Assembly: GCA_017893485.1 (NCBI GenBank)
Contig: CM030364.1
Span: 202,461,292-202,525,291 of the forward strand
Length of the DNA: 64,000 bases
Reading direction: 5' to 3'
DNA from: Hemerocallis citrina
Lineage: Eukaryota; Streptophyta; Magnoliopsida; Asparagales; Asphodelaceae
Below are positions 24,482 to 33,809 of the stretch, one piece after another; position 1 is the stretch's first letter; each line of letters starts with the position of its first letter. The position numbers were made by a program, and so were the translations under genes. The notes beneath the pieces were generated by a model. That model ran no database searches, was not told the origin of the DNA, and saw only the letters and a program-made list of their open reading frames with translations.

Positions 24482-24660
24482 AAGATTCGAACCCAGCACC
24501 ACAAAGCGCCGAGAGCACTAAATGCTCTCGGCCGCTGTTCTTTCATTTCGTGACAAAAATACAAAAAGTATGATACTAAGGGGATTCGAACCAGTGACTC
24601 ACCGACCCACTTTAGCAATTAGGATCGTGCTGACCACTTGAGCTATACGCTCATGTTGTC
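24482..24660 (-). other. tRNA-like A/B-box segments and hairpin in the solo LTR
   Basis: On the minus strand, TAGCTCAAGTGG (box A-like, near 24645) and GGTTCGAATCC (box B, near 24588) are spaced as in a tRNA gene. A second GGTTCGAATC lies near 24490. Between them GCCGAGAGC and GCTCTCGGC form a perfect hairpin (about 24513-24537). The T-stem pairing is poor and no cloverleaf forms by eye, so it is a tRNA relic or SINE remnant, not a tRNA gene. Confidence 0.35.
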
Positions 24661-25586
24661 GTAATTCCAACAGTAGTCTAGTTAAATCTACTCTCTTTGT
24701 TATTTAAAACATTTCGATGTTCAATGGATTTTCATTTCAATTTGCTTTTATAGAATTTACTATAAATTTCCAGATTGGCTATTCTCAACATAAATTATAC
24801 TCCAGTACAATAAAGAATAATTTTTTCAATAATTAATACATATTTTCATACAACTAATTCGAAATATGAACTATCACTACCACATTTTCTTCTCTTTTCG
24901 ACATTTATTAGCAATTAGCATTCTAATCTCTTTATCAATAATTTCACATTAATTCTCTGTCTTTAATCATTTACCCAACATACAAACTCATATTTTAAAT
25001 TATTCATGCCCACTTTAACACAAAAGATTTATTTAACACATGAAATAGCATTATCAATCTACTAACTTTTGTATGTAATTCTTGATGGTAATAAATGTGT
25101 TTTCTTCAATCAATCCATGATCCTAATCAATTCACATACAACTTAAATAATAGAACCACATACAAATTTGCATATCCACATTTCAATCATTCAATAGGTT
25201 ATTTTTCCTAATTAAAGTGTACTCTTCTTAACCTTTCTCATGCTTCATTCATTCATTTCTAACATGTATTTCTAATTTAGAAATATGGAGAATTTACCCA
25301 CCTTATTGGAGAGAAAAATACAACTAGCAACCTCCTAGACGAATGTCCTTGCAAACGAATGCTCCTCCTCCTTGTACACGCGCGCACAAGCCTCCAAGCA
25401 CACAACCTAGAGCTCCCTCTTGAACGCCTCCCTTCTTGATGAAACCGGCCTCCCCTCCTTGTTGCAAGCACACTCCCACACACAACTCAATCTTTTAACT
25501 CACAAAATAACTACTAGATAAAGTATTTTAGACTATAGATTTGGAGGAATTATTTAGCACAAGAATAACTAGCCATGGAGGGGGGG

Positions 25587-25594
25587 TATTTATA
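25587..25594 (-). promoter_or_regulatory. TATA box of the solo LTR
   Basis: TATAAATA on the minus strand just upstream of a C-rich run; a typical U3/R junction. Confidence 0.5.
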
Positions 25595-26689
25595 CTAAAA
25601 ATCAAGGAGAATGGATGGCTAAGATTGAAGTAGGAGTTAGGATTAAATGGTTGAGATTTAAGGGGGAGTTATACTAACCACCCATAATCAAGTAACCACC
25701 ACACCATGATCCCACTCAAATTTTTGGGTTTCCCTCCAAAGAAGCAATCCGGCCAGGCATGGGGAGTGCACTTTGCACGTGTACGTGCAATGCACGTGCA
25801 TGCATTTGCCTCCAAAAATTTGTACATTTTATTTTATATAAAAATAAACTTTAATTTTGTATTCTACATTACAAGTCATATTTAAAAATAAATTAACTCA
25901 TGGGCTTTAGTTTATGGGCCAAAATAATTATTATAAAATAATAAATTAAATTAACTTTGGGCTTTTAAAAGAAAAGGCTTTTTGTCTAATTGAAAGAAGG
26001 CTTTGTAAAAATAATTAAAAACACATATTTAAAAAAAAATTATACTCATCATGATGAAAATATTTACCAAAAATATTGCACGTGCACACTACGTGCAAAA
26101 TAAATAATTTTTCATAAATTGAAAAATTTGGGCATTACAGTGTGCATCTCCGGCCTCCATCGCTCGACGAGTGCTATAAGAAGTGCTCGGTCGAGTTTCA
26201 CCTGACCCATCGTACTGATTCCGTAGAAACCGGCCTGGACTAGGTACTCGATGGTATGTGGGTGCACCGTCATAGTCTCGCGAGTGCGGAAATTACACCT
26301 CCGCATCGTCCCATCCCACACTGCCTCAGATCTGTGTCGGTCTTGCAAAGTGAGCACATCTTTATATAATGGTCCTGGACCTCGTTTTGCTACCAAAGAG
26401 GATGCACCAACCTTCACCAACAGAACAAATTATTATTAGTTTAGTAACAATACCGCTATATACAAAATTTACAATAAAAATTAATAGTTTTCTTACTTCT
26501 GTGGAATGTTCTCCTCGACCACTAACAGATGGCCTTCCAGTTCCCCTCATTCTAACCATTTCTCTGTAAGAAAGTTCGCATATATAAAATAATTTGTTCA
26601 CAAAAAATTGACATATATATAGATACGAAACAAAATACGTGAGAAAGCCGCACAAACGATTTTCAAAAAATACCAAACTTTGCAATTGG

Positions 26690-27560
26690 GCCTAAATTGC
26701 CGCACACAAGCCAACGCAACTTATAAAAGCGATTTTGGACTCACGGTCTTCAAAATATGGCCGTATATCGCTTTCACTCTTGAAAAAAGAGCGGAATGCG
26801 ATCCACGGATGCATATAGCAAACCGCCGGTGAGAACTCGCAACTACAAGTTGCTTTGGCTTGTGAGTGGCGAAAACGACCTACTCGCAAAATTTCGTAAT
26901 TTTTGAGCCCGTTCTCAATTGGAAACTCGCTAAAAACATAACAAAATACGTGAAAAAAGCACACAAACGACCTCCAAAAAATACAAAACTTTACGATTGG
27001 ATCGGGCTCTCCGCACACAAGCCAACACAATTTGTAGAAGCGAGTTCCAACCAACGGTTTAAAAGATACAGTCGTGTATCGCTTTCACTCTTGAAAAAAG
27101 AGCGTAAAGCGATACATTGACGTATCTTGCAAACCGTGGGTCAGAACTCGCAATTACAAGTTGCATTGGGTTGTGAATGGTTAGCCTGACCTACTCACAT
27201 AGTTTCATATTTTTTGAACTTTGTTTGAGCGGTTTTCTAGTGAGATCGTACTAAAAAGGTTCCGACGTATATAGAAGTTCTTTCATATACGCGACAGAAC
27301 AACACAAACGAGATACAAAAATTCTAAAATTTAGCCGTTACGTCTGGCACACCAAACACAAGCCAACGCAACTTGCAAAGATGAGTTCCAACTAGGTTTG
27401 TAATATACGACTGTGTATCGCTTTATTTCCACTTTATTGAATAAAAGTGATAAACGGACGTATCTTGCAAACCGTGAGTCAGAAATCGCTTCTACAAGTT
27501 GCGTTGCCTTGTGCATGGTGAGTGAGTCCGACCTACTCGTAAAATTTGGGAATTTATGGA
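26690..27560. repeat. Three ~300-bp foldback units upstream of the PMD gene
   Basis: Three diverged units (about 26690-26880, 27000-27190 and 27340-27520) each read CACAAGCCAACGCAACTTG, an AGCGAGTTC-like segment and an ACGGTTT/GATAC segment, then the same segments reversed (GATACG, AAACCGT, GAACTCGC, CAAGTTGCGTTGG, TTGTG). The centre is CTCTTGAAAAAAGAG. Each unit is therefore an imperfect hairpin with ~80-bp arms, joined by AT-rich linkers. They lie just 5' of the first PMD exon. Confidence 0.75.
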
Positions 27561-27780
27561 TCAAGTTTGTTTGCTTTTCCTATATTCTACAACTACAACT
27601 AACACTGCATCTACAAAAATGTCACCAAAATATATACAACACACATGGTACAAAAATTGTAGACTCTCTAAATTATAGACTACTATGCATAATACAAAAA
27701 TCAAACTAAAAAATTGAAAAAGAATTCAATAAATTAACATAATTCATTCTACTAATTATGAAAAGGTGAATACCTAGTCC

Positions 27781-27783
<3 letters not shown>

Positions 27784-27831
<48 letters not shown>
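27784..27831. repeat. (GA)n microsatellite
   Basis: About 24 GA dinucleotides, followed by a GA-rich region to 28080. Confidence 0.95.
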
Positions 27832-27834
<3 letters not shown>

Positions 27835-28081
27835 CGAAGATGTGAGGAGCCGCTGCTGTAGACGAAGCAGTTGTAGACTCTAGGGTTTCGAAGAATTTGT
27901 GCTAGGGTTCAGATGATTTGGGATTTCAGGTTGGGTTAGGGTTTGGGGTATTCAGGAGAGGGAGAGAGAGATAGAGAGGCTTCGAGAAGAGGGGGAGATC
28001 GAGAAGAGGAGGTCGGAGTAGAGCTAAGGTTTGGGAAATGGGTTTCGCGAGCTCCAGTTGCGAGAGAGAGAGAGAGTTGTT

Positions 28082-28249
28082 GAAGAAGTGAGGAAGATGG
28101 CAATCTGAGTATGTACGAGTGTTGGGAATAACGGCCTAGGTTGATTTTTTTTAATAAAAAAAACAACCTAGGCCGTTGTTGGTAACAACGGCCTAAGTGT
28201 TTTTTTCGAAAAAAAAAAGTTCACGCAAAATAACGCTAAGTCTGCAGTG
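28082..28249. repeat. CACTA-like terminal region with palindromes
   Basis: Two copies of the GGCCGTTGTTGGTAACAACGGCC-type palindrome. The larger pair AACGGCCTAGGTTG / CAACCTAGGCCGTT flanks an A/T run. The sequence finishes in TCTGCAGTG at 28249, the complement of a CACTGCAGA terminus. TTT follows and could be one side of a 3-bp target duplication. Confidence 0.55.
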
Positions 28250-28413
28250 TTTTTGGCATGAACTACCCAAAATACCCCTTTGCTCTTATTAGAAGCTCCG
28301 CTCAGATATGGAAAACAACGATCTGAGCCGTTGATCACGATCAAGAGCGATCCAACGGCTCTGATTGCTGTTTTCCAACCGTTGAAAACAAACCCGTTTT
28401 CAATGGAGCAAAC

Positions 28414-28462
<49 letters not shown>

Positions 28463-28615
28463 CATATGGGAGAAGTTATGGTTAAAGTTTGGTAGTGTGG
28501 TTGTGCCGCCACCTGAGTATGTGGGCTTGGACCGTCATCTTAATAGATGGACATCCACCTAATAGGTGGTCACCGTTTCACAACAAAAAGCACACAGTTG
28601 ATCCCCAAAAAAATA
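28250..28615. other. Intergenic stretch with microsatellites
   Basis: Nothing gene-like. It holds (CT)n at about 28414-28439 directly followed by (TA)n at about 28439-28462. Confidence 0.7.
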
Positions 28616-28981
28616 TCTCCAATCTTTCTAATATTATAACGAGAGAGTTGGGGTTGTCATTTGTAGACAACCTATAGTTTGTATGCATTCAATTATTTAA
28701 TCTCAACCATTCAATTTTAAGTAGGAGTTGTATTAATCATTCATTTACTCAACTGTTGTTTGTTACCACAATACCCTCAAAGTTCAAACTTATTTACAAC
28801 ATAATTATTTACAAAACTACTACTCATATAAAATAAAAGTTTGTATCATTAGGGGTAATTTGTAAAGAGTATGTATGAGTAAAGGGGGTCCCAAGTTTGT
28901 GGTCAGATTACGCCTTATTATTTACTTTATAAAATAAATAAATAAATGATTAGAACGTGCATCACACATAGAAGTTACTAG
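28616..28981 (+). mobile_element. Non-autonomous Helitron-like unit 1
   Basis: It begins TCTCCAATCTTTCTAATATT (a TC start with the TAATATTATAA box common to plant Helitrons) and ends in AACGTGCATCACACAT, a weak hairpin, then CTAG at 28978-28981 followed by T. The 3' hairpin plus CTRR end is the Helitron signature. No rep/helicase coding. Confidence 0.65.
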
Positions 28982-28983
28982 TA

Positions 28984-29170
28984 TCTCTAATATTATAATG
29001 GGAGAAGGCCTTAGTGTCATTTGTAAATATTTTGTCATTCTACCAACCCGTGCAATGCACGTGCATTACTATTATAAAGGAGGTCCTAGGTTCAAATCAA
29101 GACTACGTCTAAATTTTTATTTTAAAAAACTATATTTATTAAAACGTGCATCGCACGTGTAAACTACTAG
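28984..29170 (+). mobile_element. Non-autonomous Helitron-like unit 2 (short)
   Basis: It starts TCTCTAATATTATAATGGGA two bases after unit 1 ends. It finishes with the hairpin ACGTGCATCGCACGT and CTAG at 29167-29170 followed by T. Only 187 bp, so internally deleted. A second hairpin-like GTGCAATGCACGTGC lies near 29052. Confidence 0.65.
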
Positions 29171-29504
29171 TAATACTATAATGGGAGAGTTGGGGTTGTC
29201 ATTTGTAGACAGTCAACCATATAATCTCAACCATTCATTTTTAAGTGTGAGTTATATTAACCATTCATTTGCTCAACAGTTGTTGGTTACTATAATACCC
29301 TCAAAGATCATATTTATTTACGACATAACAATTTACAAAAGTGTCACTCATATAACATAAAAGCTTGTGCCACTATGGGTAATTTGTAAAGAGTATGAAT
29401 GAGTACAGAGATGTCTTAAGTTCGAAACTAGATTGCATCTTATTATTTGCTCTATACACAAAAAAAAGTTAATTAGGACATGCATCGCACTTGCAGGTTA
29501 CTAG
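29171..29504 (+). mobile_element. Non-autonomous Helitron-like unit 3
   Basis: It starts directly after unit 2 with TAATACTATAATGGGAGAG and matches unit 1 closely inside (GAGTTGGGGTTGTCATTTG, ATAATCTCAACCATTCA, ATACCCTCAAAG). The 3' end is ACATGCATCGCACTTGCAG then CTAG at 29501-29504 followed by T. The leading TC is missing. Confidence 0.6.
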
Positions 29505-29639
29505 TATTTAAGAATGTAAATTTCTAAGAGTGCTATGAGTGTGCAGTGAACTGTGAACGGTGAAGACCGAAGACAATCTGAACGTGGAATGCATGTGTTC
29601 TCTCTTTTTATGTGTATGAACAAAACATAAGGACTTGAG

Positions 29640-29677
29640 CAAATTAGTAGACTATGTCAAAGTAATACTAACATTAA
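29640..29677 (+). repeat. 38-bp direct repeat, left copy
   Basis: Identical to 30721-30758. It runs CAAATTAGTAGACTATG...AACATTAA and brackets the insertion at 29678-30720. Confidence 0.95.
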
Positions 29678-30720
29678 GGGTCTGTTTGGTTCAGGGGAGG
29701 GGAGGGGAGGGGAGGGATTTTAATGGAGGGGAGGGAAGGGGAGGGAAAGGGAGGGGAAGGATTTAATGAAAACTCTGTTTGGTTCAAAGGAGGGGAAGGG
29801 AGGGAAAATAATTATCTCTTGTTTGGTTCGCAAGGGGAGGGAAAATAATTATCTTCTTGTTTGGTTCACAAGGGGAGGGAATGGATTTTATAATAAAATT
29901 ACTTTTATACCCTTTTGCATATAATAAGAAATTCATACAACCACTTCATACAATAAGAATTGAAACAACAACGAATTAGAGAAATTTTTCTCTTCTTTTT
30001 CTAGTTCATCATTCCGATACAGACATGCACTCATTACAGAACCATAGATATTATACATATAGACAGATGATCAGCAACTAAAATAATGAGAAGTCAGATT
30101 AATTTGATATTTGTTTACAACCTATCATGATTGTTCTCCCAGTTAGCTGTCTCTCTTAAGAAGAATAAGGGATTTAAACCTAATAAAAGAGATCAAAGGA
30201 CACAGGTACAAATGATGATGGCAGATAAATTTATGAATGTTCTACCACTCAAAAATCACTGTCATTAGAAAAGTAGGTTTACATATCAAAATCTGGGATT
30301 ATACAAACTGATTATGCCACAATAATTTTACAGAATACAATTAAAGAAGCTGCAAAGTCAAATATTATTGAATAGGAAATAGATCAAACCCGGGTTTGGA
30401 GAAAGAGAATAATTGTAGAATTCAATATTATAGAGTTATGGAATTATGAGTTTCTTCAAGTACACGATTTCTAGTAAATTGTTTTTTTATTATATTAGGA
30501 TTTAGATTTAAAGGGCAATTTAGTCTAGCCACTTTAAAAAATTAGCCATATTTTCTCTTCCCTCCAAATTCTCTCACTTTTGGAGGGAAGCCAAAATTGG
30601 CTCAGGAGGGGTGTTGCACCCCCCCATTCCCCCCCCCTCCCCTCGTAAAAAATAAACCAAATAAGAAAAGTATTAAAAAAACTCTCCCCTCCCCTCCCAT
30701 TCCCTCCATTCCCCTCCAAC
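29678..30720. mobile_element. 1.04-kb foldback-like insertion with G-rich/C-rich ends
   Basis: It begins GGGTCTGTTTGGTTCAGG and continues with GGGGA tandem repeats. Three or four copies of a TTGTTTGGTTC..AAGGGGAGGGAA module follow, to about 29885. The far end (30600-30720) is the C-rich mirror, ending CATTCCCCTCCAAC. The TTTGGTT..AGGGGA start is a common plant hAT-like MITE opening. The middle is AT-rich with no coding. Flanking repeats of 38 bp are far too long for a transposon target duplication. Confidence 0.6.
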
Positions 30721-30758
30721 CAAATTAGTAGACTATGTCAAAGTAATACTAACATTAA
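30721..30758 (+). repeat. 38-bp direct repeat, right copy
   Basis: Perfect copy of 29640-29677. Confidence 0.95.
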
Positions 30759-30791
30759 AACAAAGTGTAAGGCAAATAATAAGGATGCAAA

Positions 30792-30913
30792 GTATCAATA
30801 CGCAGTAAAGAGTGTTACCAAGTATAGAGTGTTACCAAGTATAAAAAATCATGTATCAATACGCAGTAAAGAGTGTTACCAAGTATATAGTGTTACCAAG
30901 TATAAAAAAACAT
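30792..30913. repeat. Two tandem 61-bp units
   Basis: Units start at 30792 and 30853 (GTATCAATACGCAGTAAAG). Each contains the word AGTGTTACCAAGTATA twice. Confidence 0.9.
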
Positions 30914-30932
30914 GTATTATATATATATAATC

Positions 30933-30936
<4 letters not shown>

Positions 30937-30980
<44 letters not shown>
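30937..30980. repeat. (AT)n microsatellite
   Basis: Uninterrupted alternating AT preceded by shorter runs from 30917. Confidence 0.95.
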
Positions 30981-30981
<1 letters not shown>

Positions 30982-31245
30982 GAGTATCAACACATTCTAA
31001 ACGGTCTTTGTCTACCAGTTTAAGAGCATCTGTAGTCGTTGAGGCTCAAAATTTTTATATTTGGCATTTAGAAATAGGAAAAATGACTTCTAGCTGCAGT
31101 TGTTGAAACTCAAAATATGAGAATTTTGTTTAAAAATTGACTGACAATATATGATCTATCGTCTCGTTTAATTTTTTTTAATGTTAAAATATTCGGGACG
31201 AGGGATCAAATCTCGTCCCTTGCAAATTTATTAAAAAACGAAAAA

Positions 31246-31334
31246 AAATTGCATAGACACAAGATCATCTTGCATCTGATCCATATTTTTTAAAAAATGC
31301 ACGAACGTAAGATGATCTTGTGTCCTGCAATTTT
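31246..31334. repeat. Inverted repeat (hairpin)
   Basis: Arms with AATTGCATAGACACAAGATC and its near complement GATCTTGTGTCCTGCAATT, about 35 bp apart. The right arm abuts the chromodomain relic. Confidence 0.7.
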
Positions 31335-31349
31335 TTTGAGTTTTTTAAA

Positions 31350-31658
31350 ATTAATGGTGAGATTTCTACATTTCTCCCTTTACCTGATACAAGTTACCCA
31401 CCGACAAACAAATTGAATAATATTTTAGATGATCAGATAATCTCTACCAGAGATAGTGGTATTCATAGGTATTTAGTGAGGTGGAACAACAAGCCGAAGT
31501 CGGATGACACTTGGAGTGATCGTGAGGAGCTTCGACGCTTGGATCCAGATATTTTGGAGCACCATGACAGGATCACTAGTTTTGACTCGACTGGGTCGAG
31601 CCCTCTCCCACCCGGAAAGCATGATGAGTACATCAAATCTGTTTTATTTTTATTTTGA
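31350..31658 (+). pseudogene. Chromovirus polyprotein C-terminus with chromodomain (relic)
   Basis: An open frame to the TGA at 31656-31658 carries a chromodomain: ILDDQIISTRDSGIHRYLV, then RWNNKPKSDDTW, REELRRLDPDILE and STGSSPLPPG. This wording belongs to plant Ty3/gypsy chromoviruses of a clade other than E1/E3. The integrase upstream is missing; the frame starts in unrelated AT-rich sequence near 31340. It is followed by an LTR-like region, as expected for the 3' end of such an element. Confidence 0.8.
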
Positions 31659-32400
31659 GATTTAGCCATATGTAGTATATTTGAGAGATTTATTTGAGAA
31701 ATTTGTTTTAAATTTGAGAGATTTGTTTTAGATTATTTGAGATTTGTTTTGAGCCTATATATAGGCCTTGAGAATAATGAGAAAAAATATTATTCTTGAT
31801 TTTAAAAAATTATTATGTTGAGTTATGGCTCTTCATCCTTCTTTTTGTGTAAAACAATTGGGAGAATTATTAGGATTTGTGAGAAGTACTAATAAAATTT
31901 TAGGGTTTGTGATAAACTCTAAAACTACCCCAAAATTCCCAAATTAAAACCTAATCCTTCTAATCCTTCCTCAGCCACCGACTCTTCATCTTCCTCTTGT
32001 CCTTTCTTCTCCCAAAACCCACTTCACCATTTCCCGAACTCCTCCAAACCTCCAACATCCCCTCCATTCTCCATTGTTTCCCTCATCAATGGCCAGTACA
32101 ACTCCTCCACCCACAACCAGTCCCGACTGCCTCCTTGTCAACTACACCTGAAGCTTCTCTCTACCGTCTTCCACCCTCACCGACCACCGAACTCCTGCCT
32201 CCTCACCTCATCGAGCACCATCTCCTCTGCTTCCCTGCCATCAGCCAACCTCTCTCCCCATAGCCTCCTTGACAGTCGCTCACCCTGTCCCCAACTCCGA
32301 CCGACCATATCTCAACCTCCGTCACCTCCTGCATCATAACCTCCTCCATCGCAACTACACACAATCTGGAACCCCGGTATATTCTTTTCAGTTCTCATTT
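31659..32400 (+). mobile_element. Probable LTR remnant of the chromovirus relic
   Basis: It follows the chromodomain stop at once. It has repeated TTTGAGAGATTT motifs (31680-31750), CTATATATAGG at 31755 as a TATA box, then a CT-rich leader (31960-32300). Neither end is clear and no target duplication was found. The open frame at 31997-32263 is low-complexity Pro/Ser/Leu and I do not call it a gene. Confidence 0.4.
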
Positions 32401-32785
32401 ATTTGTGATACCATCTATTATCTTTATAATATTATTTGATTTATCTGTCATCCATAAATATTGAGAGTGTGTGTTCTACTTGCCTATTAGTGTACAAATC
32501 TTTATTGAATATCTTACATGCTAAGAAAAATTAAGTATTATTATTGATTGATAGGATTGAACTTTTACTTGGTCTTGTTAAACTATTTTACATCTTGAAA
32601 ATCTATCAAGCCAATTAATAATTATAATTTCTAACTTAATCTGTATTACGTGTTGGTAAACTTAATCTTTTAAGATTCTTGAAAATTCTCTATTTATGAT
32701 TAAGTTTACATCATTTTCATTAATTTCTATATGGTATATACTTGAACTACCTCAGGTAATACGATGTCTATAAAATCTTTATATA
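32401..32785. other. AT-rich intergenic sequence
   Basis: No coding, repeat or element signature recognised. Confidence 0.6.
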
Positions 32786-32896
32786 GGAGGCAAGGATAAA
32801 TTGGCTTCCCCTGTAGACGAAAGGATTGGTACATTCATCCTGAAATTCAAGGATCAGCTACGTAGCCGTCTTCACAGTATATATAGGAGATAACAT
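32786..32896 (+). pseudogene. Possible DUF761-like C-terminal fragment
   Basis: A short frame reads KLASPVDERIGTFILKFKDQ, LRSRLHSIYRR and stops at TAA. The pattern VDE..xxFIxxFKxQLR resembles the C-terminal motif of DUF761 (cotton-fibre-expressed type) plant proteins. There is no upstream coding. It may be a gene relic or chance. Confidence 0.25.
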
Positions 32897-32964
32897 AATG
32901 GTCTTCAGAATATAGTCAGTAATTGTCTTAGTTGAAATAAAACTAGCTTCTTTGCTAGAAAAAT

Positions 32965-33175
32965 TGTAAAACAAGAAGAAGAAGAAAGACTTTGTCCCAA
33001 TTTTTTGGGTTGGCTATATGAATTCTTCTCCTTCACTCAACTCTATTAAGGACCCCGTCCCTCAACAAATTAACACTTTTCAAATTCTATTATGACTTTA
33101 ACCCAAGCCCATTTGGGTCTATCCCTAGCCCTTTTTGCTTCCCTAACATCCATTCTGTCAATTTATATAACTGGG
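32965..33175 (-). mobile_element. SINE-like segment (Au-SINE type)
   Basis: Contains GACTTTGTCCCAATTTTTTG, GGGTTGGCTATATGAATTC, CAACTCTATTAAGGACC and CCCATTTGGGTCTATCC. I recognise this word series from dispersed plant SINE-related repeats of the Au type. Ends, poly tail and target duplication are not clear; the strand is uncertain. Confidence 0.4.
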
Positions 33176-33467
33176 GCGGGTCTTCGATGCTAGACAAATT
33201 GTATATCCACTTAATCCTAGTTAATCATGGCTACATAAGAAAAACTTTAGGTTACATAGTAGAAATTTAAATGCATCCTGCAGCTCAACAATCTATACTA
33301 TGAATATTACTAATAAAAAAATTAAGTGGACTTAGTAATCAAAGATATCAACTGAACATTAATAACTAGCACACCATTGCTTAGCAGAATATCAAAATGC
33401 ATCCCTAAAACTACATATACAAAGAACTCGCATATCCAATAAATTCATTTTCACAAAAAGGAGACAT

Positions 33468-33798
33468 TTATCTCCTTCTAAGCGCCGGATCATCCTCTTT
33501 AGCATCATCATCACCAATCTCTTTAGCATCATCATCACCTTCACTTTACGCACAAACAAACTCGGATTGTGGAATGTTTTCTCTCGATTTAATATGTGAA
33601 CACAACAGTGAACCGACCTCCTCTAAACTAGGAAAACCTTTTGGACGTAGCAAAAACACTCCACTCCACTCCACTCCACACCGCTCTCACATTTCTTCAG
33701 CTTCAAAGAGAAGAAAATCTCTTCCAAACCCTCACCAACGCTTTATCCGAAAGGCCCCCAATATCCACAGCCTGCCCATTATCAATCATTTCGAGAAG
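33468..33798 (-). pseudogene. Fragment of an unidentified host-type gene
   Basis: On the minus strand, an acceptor TTTATTGCAG precedes codons reading LLEMIDNGQAVDIGGLSDKA, LVRVWKRF. After one or two frame changes comes GFPSLEEVGSLLCSHIKSRE, then an in-frame TAA, an acidic duplicated motif (GDDDAKEIGDDDAKEDD) and a final TAA at 33468-33470. The composition and duplicated acidic tail look like a real nuclear protein C-terminus, but I cannot name the family. It looks like a captured or retrocopied fragment. Confidence 0.4.
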
Positions 33799-33809
33799 CT
33801 GCAATAAAA

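Larger units (their letters stand above)
22939..26139 (-). mobile_element. Solo LTR inside the PMD pseudogene, TSD GTGTG
   Basis: 3201 bp with ends TGTAACGCC...GCATTACA on the plus strand (minus: TGTAATGCCC...GGGGCGTTACA). Perfect 5-bp target duplications GTGTG stand at 22934-22938 and 26140-26144. There are no gag or pol remains. On the minus strand a TATAAATA box lies at about 25587-25594, 0.55 kb from the LTR start. The same architecture is seen in the solo LTR at 37165-57124, so both belong to one broad group of long-LTR elements. Removing it reunites the PMD exon in frame. Confidence 0.9.
21242..26559 (-). pseudogene. Plant mobile domain (PMD, MAIN-like) protein pseudogene
   Basis: Exon 1 is 26497-26559 (MVRMRGTGRPSVSGRG). 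Intron 1 is 26412-26496 (GTAAGA...AAG), in phase. Exon 2 opens with the family hallmarks GPGPLYKDVLTLQDRHR and ERWRPEMHT. It is cut at 26139 by a solo LTR and resumes at 22938 with FHLPVGEMTVTL and IFGLPIDG, then YILTVLGGVILP and SWEHLHLGRP. Intron 2 is 21646-21748 (GTGAGT...TTTTAG). The last exon ends in an acidic run and RKRRAPQTYTPGG, with TAA at 21242-21244. Damage: TAG at 22894-22896, TGA at 22738-22740, a frameshift near 22035 and another near 21480. Both stops fit C-to-T changes. PMD proteins are found in transposons and as host genes for silencing; this copy is dead. Confidence 0.9.
20005..28249 (-). mobile_element. Putative CACTA-like DNA element carrying a PMD gene
   Basis: The right end, read inward, is CACTGCAGACTTAGCG at 28249, a CACTA-type terminus, followed by two GGCCGTTGTT palindromes. 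The left side carries the matching palindrome array. Between them sit the PMD pseudogene and its upstream repeats. The left terminus with its CACTG-type end is not visible, so the boundary near 20005 is only where homology to the left arm stops. No transposase is seen inside, so it would be non-autonomous. A Mutator-like origin is an alternative, as PMD genes are often carried by such elements. Confidence 0.45.

Noticed and set aside
24580..24660. Functional tRNA gene
   Set aside because: Box A and B words are present but the acceptor and T stems do not pair.
30534..30719. Gly/Arg-rich minus-strand reading
   Set aside because: It translates the CCCTCCCC tail of the foldback-like insertion.
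31997..32263. Pro/Leu/Ser-rich protein gene
   Set aside because: Low-complexity CT-rich leader of an LTR-like region, no family resemblance.
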